A DNA stretch of 64,000 bases from Narthecium ossifragum. Taxonomy: Eukaryota > Streptophyta > Magnoliopsida > Dioscoreales > Nartheciaceae. A program made the position numbers and the translations under genes. Positions 45,993 through 56,199 of this stretch are shown here, piece by piece (position 1 is the stretch's first letter; each line of letters starts with the position of its first letter). The notes beneath the pieces are model-generated. The model ran no database searches and was not told the DNA's origin. It was given only the letters and a program-made list of their open reading frames with translations. The stretch spans positions 18,270,502-18,334,501 of the forward strand of contig OY986972.1 of assembly GCA_963920575.1 (NCBI GenBank). The letters run 5' to 3'.

Positions 45993-48225
45993 TGTCGCGC
46001 CCCGGCCTGCGAAGGCCCAACCGGGCCGGGCGACGTGAAGCGGAACCAAACCTACTGCGGAAATTTTGGCGAGGTTTCCCTCTAATCGTAGTGGTTACCC
46101 AAGCAAATCATAATCATCTTGTATTAACACAAATACAAACTCAAAGGGTGAACTGATATAATATTACAAAACCTCAAAACAGGGAAATTATACATTTATC
46201 ACTCCCGTAGGAGACTATCTATAACAAAAGGTGTAAAGCTGGAAGATCGCCACCTCTCAAGCACCTCTAGACGCCGCCACGTCACCAAACACCGGCCCGG
46301 TAGGGGCGACCGAAGAAGAGCTAGCGCCAGCACCTTCAAAACACAGCCCGGGTAGGAGTGAGCACTAAGCTCAGTAGGGACACTACACTACGACACTCAC
46401 AAGGGAGGGAACACAACAGTGTCGCCTCCAAGTTTACCCTAGGTGTATACAAGGGTCCCATAACCTTACCGAAAGTCTGTGAACGCAGGCCCAACACGCT
46501 GCATACACTCAACAGGACACAGAACACTGTTTGGCGGGCCAGAACACCGCTGGGCAGGCACTCCTCCTCCCAAGAGTTTAGAAACACCGGACTCCGGCTA
46601 CACTTCGGGTACAACTTGAAGTCGACACAACCTCTAAACATCGAACAAGATGTATTTAGGTCAAACTAGCCCTATCATTGAAAACGTCTGAATACTACAA
46701 ATCGAGTCTTGGACCAAGCTACCCGCAACGGTCCTAGAGCTAGATCCGGACTACCCGAAAGCCCCGGATCGGCAACGCCCTACACAGATGCAACTAATGC
46801 ACAACACAATGCATGCTATGGACATGCGCAACATAAACATATAAGCATGCAACAGTATGTGATGATATACAATAACAAGGTCTGGGCACGGCACCCTGCC
46901 GACCCGGGGTGGTGAACAGATAAATAAGGTCTAGGGACTGCTGCAGTGGTACCACCATCAACTGCCAGCAGTCCACCACAAAACCTGCACCGGGAAGCAG
47001 CCCCGCAAACAACAACTCACATAGATAACAGATAAAGCCCTCGGCGCACGCCGGCAAGCGAGGCTAAGGACAGCTGTATGGCTACTCGCCCGTTTATTCT
47101 AAACATCCCGGGAGTCATCACTCCCCCGGTTGACCACTGCCCATGCTTAATCATATATACAAGGTATAAAGCAGTAAGGAAAACCGGTATACCAAGCCCC
47201 GCGGGCAAAACCCAAGAAAAATCCTCTCTGCTGCTAAAGGATCGATCTTTTACTAAGAAAAGATCGATCTTTTAAGTAACAGTGAGCCTTCCCTCACTGT
47301 CGGGCTAAAGAGATTGATCCTTCCTCCGAGGAAGATCGATCTTTCTCATGACAAAGGGTACCCTTCGTATCGCGCCAAGAAAGATCGATCCTTCCTCCCG
47401 GGAAGATCGATCTTCCTCGCGCCGAAGAGTAACCATGCTACCCAAGACCCAGGATCGATCTTCTCCAAGCAGAGGATCGATCCTTCATCGGGCGCAGCAT
47501 GACCAACCCAGAGGGATCGATCCTTCCTCAAGAGGGATCGATCCGAATGGGTTCTCCGACGTACTTCCGTAGAGAAATACCGCCGGAGGGGACATCTAAA
47601 CTTAACCAAACTCTGGGATCTGATAGATCAAGAACCCACGAGTCCAAAACCGGTGAAAACTCAACAAACAAACATGTATATAGAGAGATCTAAGCAAAAG
47701 AACACAACCAAACCGGAAACTCCAAAAACCCGGAATAAAAGTAGGTAGGAATCCCTACCTGAGCAAAAGCAGCTTAAATCCAAGCAGCTAGGCGTTGGAT
47801 CATCCTCAAATGCGTTCAAAAATCGCAAGATCTGAGCTCAGATCTCCGGATTTCGAAAGGGATTCAAAGAAGAAAGTCTCGTCTGCTTTATAGGCAAACA
47901 AACCGACTTATGAATGATCGATCTTCCCCTAGGCAAAGATCGATCCTTCATGACGATCGCACTTGACTTTCTGGCACCATAAAGATCGATCTTCTAGCTA
48001 GGAAGGATCGATCCTTTAGGTGCAGGAAGCTAGACTTGGGCTAGAACTTAAGCCCAAGCCCGGATCTTTCGATCCCGGGTCCCACTAACCAATCTAACCA
48101 AACATTACCACAAACATGGTCAGTGTGTGCACACGCGAGTGTGAAACAAGCAGACAAGGCGCAATTTACCAAATTGCCCTTGCGGTCCACGATGAGCCAC
48201 AGGGGTAGAGGGACGGGTCCTCACA
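45993..48225 (-). mobile_element. Solo LTR (copy J), long-LTR family
   Basis: It begins TGTCGCGCCCCGGCC and ends GGGTCCTCACA on the plus strand, with an exact TAGAA duplication (45988-45992 and 48226-48230). It interrupts the last part of the MULE-2 transposase. Positions 47230-47540 and 47915-48020 are packed with GGATCGATCCTTC and GAAGATCGATCTTCC palindromes. Confidence 0.93.
47230..47540. repeat. GATCGATC palindrome cluster in LTR J
   Basis: About ten copies of AGATCGATCTTTC, GGATCGATCCTTC or GGGATCGATCC occur in 310 bp, and four more at 47915-48020. In copy I the same LTR position carries a smaller cluster. Confidence 0.85.
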
Positions 48226-49229
48226 TAGAACAACTTCATCTCTCGGTACATAATTTGGCTTGTTGATTGACGGAATAGGATATATTGGGAACGAGTAACT
48301 CTTCGCATAACATGACGTGTGGAAATAATCGTCCACAAATGAACTGAGCTCTTCTCTTATCGTCATGATGCAAGCCATAACACGAGAGCAAGGCCTACCA
48401 TTTATTTGTCACTTATAACATGAACATGTTCTCTTTCTAATATCAACTGAAACAGATGGTTCCGAATAAACCTCAAATAATGAGCTAGTAGACTTGTTCA
48501 CAATCCAAGTCCTTCCTTCGTTAAATGCTATTGAGATCTTCCGATCAATTTCAGGACAAATCTAAGACCTGACAATATTGCAAGCATCCCTCCTAACTGC
48601 ATGCACAAAGCAGATGTCAATTAACAATAGACACTCTCAAAAACAAAGATGAAAAAGGTATATTCAACTTAAAAAATCACACCTGACAATTGCTGCATGA
48701 TTTTAACCCTAATCATATAAACCAATTTGGTAATAGGGAGGCTCCTTTCATCAACAATCCAAGCATTGAAGGAGTTTGCTGCATTTGAGCACATCAAACC
48801 ATATCTGTTACCTTTAAATCCTTCAAGAACTTGGATGTAATATGTGTTCCCTCTCGCACAAACTCTTGAACCTTCGCCTCAAAGAGATCAACAGTGGGAG
48901 CATAAGCACACTCAGCGAACTTATATATGATTATTTCCTTGAAATCCCCCTTGAAACTTTTGCCGCTAAAACAACTCCTCAAGTTTGTCTTTAAGTGATA
49001 GAGACAGTACGCATGATGACATCCAGGAAAAACCTCTGGCATTTTTTTCAAAAGGCCAGCATTCCTATCCGAAATAAATGTTATAACCCTATCCGGAGAA
49101 AGAATTGCTTTTAGACAGAGTAGAAACCATGACCAGTTTTCCTCATTCTCCGTATCAACAACTGCAAAAGCAAGAGGATACAATCCTGCAAAAAACAAAT
49201 ATGGAAGAAGAATGTTCGTACTCACTTAT

Positions 49230-49720
49230 GATGGAAAGTAATAGAGAGGATACAATCTCAGAAGTAACTAGTAGAAATTAAATAGAAAGTAACTTGTACA
49301 TAAGATAAGTAATGCAATACAAAATATGGAAACTTGTACATAATATTAGCAACTAGAAATATGGAAAGTAACTAATATAACAAATGGAAAGTAACTAGTG
49401 GAGAACATCTAGTTTCCTGTAAATACAAAATAACTTATAGAAAAGATAAGTAATGTCAATACGGAAAGTAACTGACGATACACTACTTCAACTAAATACT
49501 TTCATGACAATACACAACTAGAAAGTAACTTAAAGATAAGTAATGTAACAACTGGAAATTAACAAGGAAAAATTAACTACAAAGTAACTTATAGATAAGA
49601 TAACTAATGACATTACGGAAAGTAACTGACGGCTATTATATAAGAGTTTAAAAAGTAACTAATGAATAGAATCAGGTGGAAAATAACTACCAAGAACCAA
49701 TGCAAATTAACTTAAAGTGA
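49230..49720 (-). repeat. MULE-2 motif-rich intron in the transposase
   Basis: The non-coding stretch between two transposase coding blocks contains at least ten GGAAAGTAAC or similar (GAAAGTAACTAAT, GAAAGTAACTGACG). The orientation is inverted relative to the left half of the element. Confidence 0.85.
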
Positions 49721-49869
49721 AACACATAGATGCAATTTCTAACCTTCATTGTCGTCCTTCCCCGTGACAGCCAGCAATTGTCCCTTGAACTTTCCCTTCA
49801 AATGAGTGCCATCTAGACATAGCAGTGGGCGGCAAAAGTTGAAACCTTCAATACCTGCATTCATGGCTA

Positions 49870-51283
49870 TGATAGAATCCACAGGGACTTAGGTGATTGA
49901 GATTGAACGCTTAGTTAGTCTCCTATCAATGAGTTGGGAAAAGATTACGGTTTGATATTAAACTAGATTAATACTAAAAGGGTTTATGAATACGAGAGAA
50001 GAGACCACAGGATTCTTAATCAATAACCATGGTTCTACCAAGTGTTCCTAAGATTAGGGCACGTTAATCACGATGAATGGCTTTCCTAATAGTTGATAAG
50101 TGAATGGCTAGTTTTACTTATCACTCAACAAGTTCTGGTTAGGATTCCTTGTTGGCAAGAACAATTACCTAAAAATCAGTGACCGAATGATTAGTTACGT
50201 TCATTGCTAATGAATCCTCTTATTAGGATGAATTCACCGCAAGCAGGAGTATTGATATGGATTTAGGTGTAAGATCAAGATGGGTTTAGTATCTTGATGG
50301 CCAAAACTACAAAATAGGATATATGGAGGATTAGGGATAGAACGTAGTGGTTCTAGTACTACTATAGTAGTTCTAACACTACTATAGTAGTTCTAGCACT
50401 ATACAATTCCTAATCACGAAAAAAATTTCATCCGAGATACCATGGGACTAGCATGGTACTCCTAATAGATGAATCCAATCGAAGCCCTAGCATACACAGG
50501 CTTCGGAATCAAGTGCAAACGAGAACAATCCACACATCCAGCAAGAAATCAACACCAAAATATAAAAGAAATAGAGATCAATCCATACAAGCCAGTCAAT
50601 AATGTATACAAGCCCTAGATCTAAGAAATCTCTAATAGAAACCCTAGTTACATCATAAGAATCCCATGGCTAGGGTTTTAGCTACTCATCTTTAGGGGTC
50701 GATCCATAGGTGAGAGTCGACGAACTCCTTCCGCCATGGAACACCTCCAAAAAATCTTCAAAGGAAAGTTTTAAAGGAAGGACCAAAAAACTCTCCCCAA
50801 AAAGGTCCAGAAAAAGCCCCCAACAATCCCTAAAAACTGACTACTAGCTTAGGAAAACATCCTCCCACGGATTAGATCTGGGCCGCTGATCTTCTTTTTT
50901 TGCCGCAAAGGATCGATCCTTCCAAGGAGGAAGATCGATCCCATTGTCTTCAATTGCTGGCGACGCCCCGAGAAGGATCGAGTTTCAATTGTTGTCTTGA
51001 TACGTTTCGTGGAGGATTAATCCTTCCAAGGAGGAAAGATCGATCCCTTCATATTTGCTCTCTGTCTAGTTAGTGGTCGAGTAGGATCGATCCCTTCAAG
51101 AGAGGAAGATCGATCCTTCATGCCAGAATTTCCCGAATATGCTTCTTTTAGCTCCAAATTTGATCTAGCTCATAATAGGGTCGGTTATACCTGAAATGGA
51201 ATAAAAGTAGTCAGTGAAGCATTGCTCGGAGACCAACAAAGCCAAATTACAAGGGTGTTTTGTGCACTTTTCAAGTCTTATCA
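49870..51283 (-). mobile_element. Solo LTR (copy K) of Athila/Tat type in the MULE-2 transposase
   Basis: On its own strand it starts TGATAAGACTTGAAAAGTGC and ends CCCTGTGGATTCTATCA. GGCTA flanks it exactly (49865-49869 and 51284-51288). Joining the flanks gives an uninterrupted transposase frame (RRLFVAMNAGIEGFNFC). GGATCGATCCTTCC palindromes cluster at 50905-51115, as in the related LTR at 23073. Confidence 0.93.
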
Positions 51284-52279
51284 GGCTACAAACAACCTCC
51301 TAAACCGACCAGTTTCCTCATTAACCTCAAGAATAAAATGAGAACCTGGGTTTGCATCAACTACAGACTGAGCATACCAACGTAACATTTCGAATGAACC
51401 CTTGTCACCTCCCAATACAGCCTTCTTCGCCTTTTCAACCCCAGACCACACAATGTCATATGAAATTTCCACACCATAATCTGAATGAAAAGATTTCATA
51501 ACCTCAACAGGTCTAGTGCTGGGCTTAATACCCACCTAGTCATGTATCAAACAGGCGATAAGATCTGAATTCATGCGTTTATGCCTCACTGTGCGAGATC
51601 ATGCACCACATATATGAACATTGTTAAACTTTTTCACGTAGAAGAAACCATTACAAAGCTGACGATAACCTTTGACCATCCATTGGCAACCACTTAACGT
51701 CTTATTGGAACACTCCGCCGACACCACCTCACGTTTATTTGTCACATACTCAAAGTCATATCCAGATTCTATTGCCAGCTTAGCCAGACTTAGTCTAAAT
51801 TCCTTAGCACCACCTTCAAACATTTGGCCCACACTATGGATAGCCCTCTCCCAGCCAAATGTCAACCTGACCTTCTTGAGGTGCTGACAAAATAATGGCA
51901 GCAAATCAATCTCCTCATCACCAGCAAAACAAGGAACAATGGCTGAAGAAGCATCACCAGTATTGCTACGGTAAATGCTATCATTCTTACTACAAACATC
52001 TACAACAATACGCTCAATATGCAATGATAATGCAATGGAAACCATACTCTTGAAATCATCTTCAGATTCAAGAACACACTTCAGGTGTTCAGGTATCGAG
52101 TAACATAGACACAAACTATCCTCACCCAAGTCTGACCACTTATCACAAATAATTCCCACCGCTCCATCAAAACATGCAACCATTCCTAATCCACGTATTA
52201 AAGTTTGATGACCATATTTAAACAGCAATATCAACCTCTCATCCATCATCAACCCTACACAACACAAATCACATAAGAA

Positions 52280-53170
52280 TCATGATTTGTGGAAAGTAGC
52301 TAATTGGAAGTAACCAATGAAAAGTAACTCACGTGTAAGCACATTAAGGAAAGTAACCAAGTCTTGTTCACATTCCAAGACTTATGCATAAACACAAACC
52401 GTGGAAAGTAACTAATTCATGGAAAGTAACTAACTACTTGATGAAAAGTAACTGGGGAATAAACACCAATTGTGAAAAGTAACTAATTGGTGGAAAATAA
52501 CTTATGCATAAACACCAACGATGGAATGTAACTAACTACTTGATGGAAAGTAACTGGTGAATAAACACCAATTGTGGAATGTAACTAATTGGTGGAAAGT
52601 AACTTATGCATGAACACCAACCCTGGAAAGTAACTAACTACTTGATGGAAAGTAACTGATGAATAAACACCAATTGTGGAAAGTAATTAATTGGTGTAAA
52701 GTAACTTATGCATAAACACCAATCGTGGAAAGTAAATAATTACTTGATGGAAAGTAACTGGTGAATAAACACCAATTGTGGAAAGTAACTAATTGGTGGA
52801 GAGTAACTTATGCATAAACACCAAGCGTGGAAAGTAACTAACTACTTGATGGAAAGTAACTGGTGAATAAACACCAATTGTGGAAAGTAATTAATTGGTG
52901 TAAAGTAACTTATGCATAAACACCAATCGTAGAATGTAACTAACTACTTGATGGAAAGTAACTGGTGAATAAACACCAATTATGGAAAGTAACTAATTGG
53001 TGGAAAGTAACTAATTGGTGGAAAGTAACTTATGCATAGACACCAACCGTGGAAAGTAACTAACTACTTGATGGAAAGTACCTGGTGAATAAACACCAAT
53101 TGTGAAAAGTAACTAATTAGTGGAAAGTAACTTATGCATAAGTCTGCGGAAAGTAACTTATGCATAAATG
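52280..53170 (-). repeat. MULE-2 right minisatellite (TGGAAAGTAACT)
   Basis: About 900 bp of units of roughly 100 bp with three or four motifs each: GGAAAGTAACTGGTGAATAA, ACACCAATTGTGG, AAAGTAACTAATTGGTGG, AAAGTAACTTATGCATAA, ACTAACTACTTGATGG. It is in inverted orientation relative to the left array, which shares GTGTTTATTCACCAGTTACT with it. It lies upstream of the transposase start. Confidence 0.9.
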
Positions 53171-53238
53171 AATGGTGGATAATCCCAATCCACAAGAGTT
53201 CCTCAATTTAAGAACAAAAACAGAGGGGAAAAAAGAGA

Positions 53239-53600
53239 TCACACGAGATGAACAAGCGATCCTACCTCGGATAAAGCAGCGACAACCGTGCAAGCGAAGG
53301 GAAAAAAACTAAAACAACTGGCCGTAGACGACGGTGCCGGCGACGGAGACCTTCCATGACGAATGGCTGAAGAAATAGGTGTAGGGAGAAGGAAGGCGAA
53401 GCGACAGCCATGGGTAGGAAGGCGAAGCGACAGCCGTGGGAAGGAAACGATTTGGGAAAGAGCGCGTGATTTGATAAAAGAGTGTGAAAGGGTATTCTGG
53501 CCATTAAAAATTAACAGATAACCATGACCGTGACCTACAACACTAAACACCTTAAGAAAAAGGTCTATGGACTTATGGGTGAATATTTCCTTATCAGACA
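53239..53600 (-). other. MULE-2 right terminal region
   Basis: This is the likely transposase leader and element end. A 26-bp unit, GGAAGGCGAAGCGACAGCC and flanking bases, is doubled at about 53391-53442. The 53490-53600 stretch resembles the left end of the element weakly when inverted. Confidence 0.5.
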
Positions 53601-53682
53601 CCTAAACACCAATTATCTGTTCTTATTATTGAGTGCTAGAAACATATCATAGTTTGTATTTTTGAATAAATGCTCATAAATT

Positions 53683-54215
53683 GTGCTCGCAAAACCAAAT
53701 TTAAAAAATGTGCTTCTTCATAATCTATTTGAAGCAGTTGTTCGAATTTCTTATGATATGCAACTGAAACCAGTTCCTGGTAATGATAGAAGAGCGGTTG
53801 ATGTCAGGGCCCTTTTTATTGGAGCCGAGGGATTTGAATTAGTTCCCGTCTCTCCTGGCGTGAAAGAAAGACCGGATCCCCGATCTTTAGGTGGTTTGAG
53901 AAAGTCTAGCTCACACATTAGACTAACAGACCAGAAAGAGAGCAGGCCAAGCCGAGAGTACAACTTAGTTGATTGGGCTAGACCCTTCCTGATCCACAGG
54001 GCCACAGCAGGAAGCTGTTGAAGATCATTGATCCTAGAGAGGAAGGCGAAGAACCAAGGCAGCAAATGGCAGAAGCAAAAGTGAGCCTCCCATTGAATAT
54101 GCAGGATACAGTCCTTCACCTGACTCTGATTGCCCTGAGTTTCAAGGAAAACCATTTTCCATCCACGAGGGAAGTGGAAATCTATATTCCGTCGAGGATA
54201 ATGTGTAAGATATAG
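53683..54215 (+). pseudogene. Broken gene fragment, possibly receptor-like cytoplasmic kinase
   Basis: In the frame ending at 54021 the plus strand encodes ESRPSREYNLVDWARPFL (about 53938-53990). After a shift it encodes RKLLKIIDPREEGEE (about 54009-54055). This matches the stretch before the last helices of plant receptor-like cytoplasmic kinases, where RPxxEHNLVEWARP is followed by a DPRLEG motif. The rest (for example VSPGVKERPDPRSLGGLRKS and LNMQDTVLHLTLIALSFKEN) does not fit the kinase fold, and no catalytic motif is present. It is at best a rearranged remnant. The neighbouring gene lies on the opposite strand, tail to tail. Confidence 0.35.
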
Positions 54216-54609
54216 CTATCATGCAGTCAAGTAGCTGTCCTCTCTCTCTTTGTTTTTTTTTTTTTTGTCAATGTATGTGATTTAGAACCAGTAATGCATG
54301 GCAAATTTCAGGTTTTGATCATCCTTGAATTTTTGTAATTTATCAGAAAGCTGGGAGGGTACAATGACCCCTTTTGTTTGCTAACCAACTTTGTCCCCTA
54401 TAAGAGCACCTTGCAGCCTCGATTATCCAAAATCATTAAAGTGCTTCAGTATAGGTCAAAACAGGGACTTGTGGAGAAAACAGAGCAGCTTTTATGACCT
54501 TCAGAGAAACAGTGTGTTTTACACTTGAACCAAAGATCCAACACCTTAGGAAGCAGAAGCAGACTTCAGAGGAGCCACCAGTGCTTTTTATTAATTGCAA
54601 GGCTATATG
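54216..54609 (-). other. Region downstream of the transporter gene
   Basis: This probably contains the 3' untranslated region of the transporter gene. It has a T-run at 54246-54266 and no other recognisable element. Confidence 0.4.
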
Positions 54610-56142
54610 CTATAAGATCGAGGAGTCTCTTCCTACCTTGGAGAACTCTTCTTCCTCCACTGTGTCAAAGATACCCCTACCCTTCGTCTCCGGCAAGCCA
54701 AGAACAAACAACCCACAACAACCAATCCCCAGCCCAAACATCCCATAATACAATGGCCCCTGAACCCTCACTGCAGCCACCAGGATAGGCGCAACAGCAC
54801 ACCCCAAAACAATCACCTGCCTCACCATACACAACGCCGAGTTCCTCACGCAGGTCGGGAACAGCTCCAGGCAGTAGATCAGGAAGAAGTTGAAGGCGGT
54901 GCAAGCCGCGGAGAAAGACACCACCTCGGCGGCGATTCGGAAACCCACTGATCTCAGGAAGACGCACAGAATGCTCAGCATCCCGCTCCCGGTCGTCAGC
55001 AGGAGCAATGTGGGCTTCCGGTTGAAGACTCCGATGAGGAAGAAGGTCACCAGCGCCGCCGGCAGCTCTGCGAGGGCGTTCGTCGCCACGCTGAGGTAGA
55101 CGTTGAAACCTAAAGCTCCTACGCCTAATGGCATCCCATAGTAGGCGAATCCGATCCCGAACCCGGCCATCATCAGCGACGCCAGTCGCCGGAAAGCCCA
55201 TTTCCTCTCCCAGAAGATCCTCAGTGTCGAGTAGATATCGCCGTTCGATGTCTTCGTCGCCACAACAACACCGGAAAAGCTATCGTCTATGCCACTAATA
55301 ACTTTAGCTGAAGCTATGAGCTTAAGAGTCTGGATGGCTTCTGGTATGCGTCCACGGACGAGGAGCCATCGAGGGGACTCGCATACGAAGAAGTAGACCA
55401 GAATGGTGTAGCCCAAAGAGGGAAGAGATGCCCATAAGTATAGGTTCCGCCATGAGGATGCTCTGTTTACGTACGCCATGACTGGCAAGGAAAGAAACCC
55501 CAATGTGAAGCAAAAGTAACCAACGGTGCTAACCTTGCCATGCCACCTCCTTCCGACGGTCTCCATGGACAGAACCATCCCGGACGACCCTAGCATCGCC
55601 CGTCCGAATCCGGCAGCCAGCCTCAAAATTGAGTAGACCCAGACGTTGGGCGCCGCCGCCGTCAGAGCGCCGGCGAGGGACATGATGAGACAGGAGACGA
55701 AAAGCATGTTCTTCCGGCCGAGAGACGAGTCGGCCAGCGTGCAGAGCAAGAAGCCCCCGGCGAGGCTCCCGGCGAAGTAGGCAGACGCCGGCACGCCGGC
55801 GATTGACGAGCCGGAGCACTGGAGGCCCCAATCGGAGACGATGGACGAGTGCTTGGGCTGCGCCCAAGCCCAGGAATCCCCCGGCAAGCTGCATGGGTCG
55901 GCGGCGGCCCCGCAGACAGGGTCGTCTGCGTTGGCGCAGCGCCACGCGGGCTGCGCGTCGGCGAAGACGTTGATGAAGGTCTGCTGCGCGTCGAAGACCC
56001 ACGCGAAGGACACCAGCAGAGCCTGCAGGAGCTGGTTCCAGCTAGAGTCACCTATGCACTGCTCTATGAATTCATCTACGGAGAAGAAGCCCTTGTGGGA
56101 GTTGGATTCAGAGAGAAGCGGTGTGGTTGATTCGGCTGCCAT
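54610..56142 (-). CDS. OCT: Organic cation/carnitine transporter (MFS, SLC22-like)
   Basis: An uninterrupted 510-residue frame encodes a plant organic cation/carnitine transporter, a 12-segment membrane carrier of the major facilitator superfamily. Helix 1 is about residues 37-58 (LLQALLVSFAWVFDAQQTF), followed by the long Cys-rich outer loop (about 60-112) typical of the family. The motif ADSSLGRKN lies at 137-145, ESPRWLLVRGR at 255-265 before the central cytosolic loop, ELFPTCVRN at 426-434, and PETKGRG at 484-490. Length and lack of introns match Arabidopsis OCT1-3/5/6 better than OCT4. The start at 56142 is the first ATG after a TATA box. The family moves carnitine, polyamines or cadaverine across the plasma membrane or tonoplast; the substrate here cannot be told. 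It is the only intact host gene seen and is flanked by transposons. Confidence 0.93.
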   Translation of the reverse strand: MAAESTTPLLSESNSHKGFFSVDEFIEQCIGDSSWNQLLQALLVSFAWVFDAQQTFINVFADAQPAWRCANADDPVCGAAADPCSLPGDSWAWAQPKHSSIVSDWGLQCSGSSIAGVPASAYFAGSLAGGFLLCTLADSSLGRKNMLFVSCLIMSLAGALTAAAPNVWVYSILRLAAGFGRAMLGSSGMVLSMETVGRRWHGKVSTVGYFCFTLGFLSLPVMAYVNRASSWRNLYLWASLPSLGYTILVYFFVCESPRWLLVRGRIPEAIQTLKLIASAKVISGIDDSFSGVVVATKTSNGDIYSTLRIFWERKWAFRRLASLMMAGFGIGFAYYGMPLGVGALGFNVYLSVATNALAELPAALVTFFLIGVFNRKPTLLLLTTGSGMLSILCVFLRSVGFRIAAEVVSFSAACTAFNFFLIYCLELFPTCVRNSALCMVRQVIVLGCAVAPILVAAVRVQGPLYYGMFGLGIGCCGLFVLGLPETKGRGIFDTVEEEEFSKVGRDSSIL

Positions 56143-56187
56143 TTTTTTTTGTCCTCTTGCAATGATCTGAGATAAAGATTGAACAGC

Positions 56188-56195
56188 TTTTTATA
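56188..56195 (-). promoter_or_regulatory. TATA box of the transporter gene
   Basis: The minus strand reads TATAAAAA, 46 bp before the ATG. Transcription would start roughly at 56155-56165, giving a short leader. Confidence 0.65.
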
Positions 56196-56199
56196 CAAG

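Larger units (their letters stand above)
45844..52267 (-). pseudogene. MULE-2 transposase, split by solo LTRs J and K
   Basis: From 52267 on the minus strand: an N-terminal domain (LGMVACFDGAVGIICDKWSD), a MuDR-type DNA-binding domain (GGAKEFRLSLAKLAIESGYD, WMVKGYRQLCNGFF), then 51281-51535 (GSHFILEVNEETGRFRRLFV). LTR K (49870-51283) splits the gene here. Next come GFNFCRPLLCLDGTHLKGKF (first Asp, about 49800-49860), FISDRNAGLLKKMPEVFPGC with CLYHLKTNL (second Asp, about 48960-49080), and SNAANSFNAWIVDERSLPI (about 48730-48785), with Asn where Glu is expected. A SWIM remnant (CSCYK, stop, GRPCSR) lies near 48375-48440. The tail, PPGRPKKKAIRSKGE and CGHFGREGHHNMKTC, ends at 45844 and is split by LTR J. 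The gene is inactive. Confidence 0.85.
39358..53600. mobile_element. MULE-2: VANDAL/KI-like MULE with motif arrays and nested insertions
   Basis: Two convergent genes define it: a DUF1985-like/Ulp1 protein on the plus strand (41122-45164) and a MURA-type transposase on the minus strand (52267-45844). Its non-coding parts are filled with GTTACTTTCC motifs. The ends share only weak, degenerate inverted similarity (CTTTCTTAAG...GTTTA and AATACCC near 39410-39475 against 53490-53570 inverted), and I found no target duplication, so the limits are approximate. Weak or missing inverted repeats are normal for VANDAL-type MULEs. LTRs J and K and a MITE are nested in it. Confidence 0.8.

Noticed and set aside
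39358..53600. A target duplication for MULE-2
   Set aside because: The ends are only weakly similar when inverted, and no convincing 8-10 bp direct repeat was found next to them.
54677..56130. Long frames overlapping the transporter gene in other frames and on the opposite strand
   Set aside because: They come from the GC-rich codons of the real gene and resemble no protein family.
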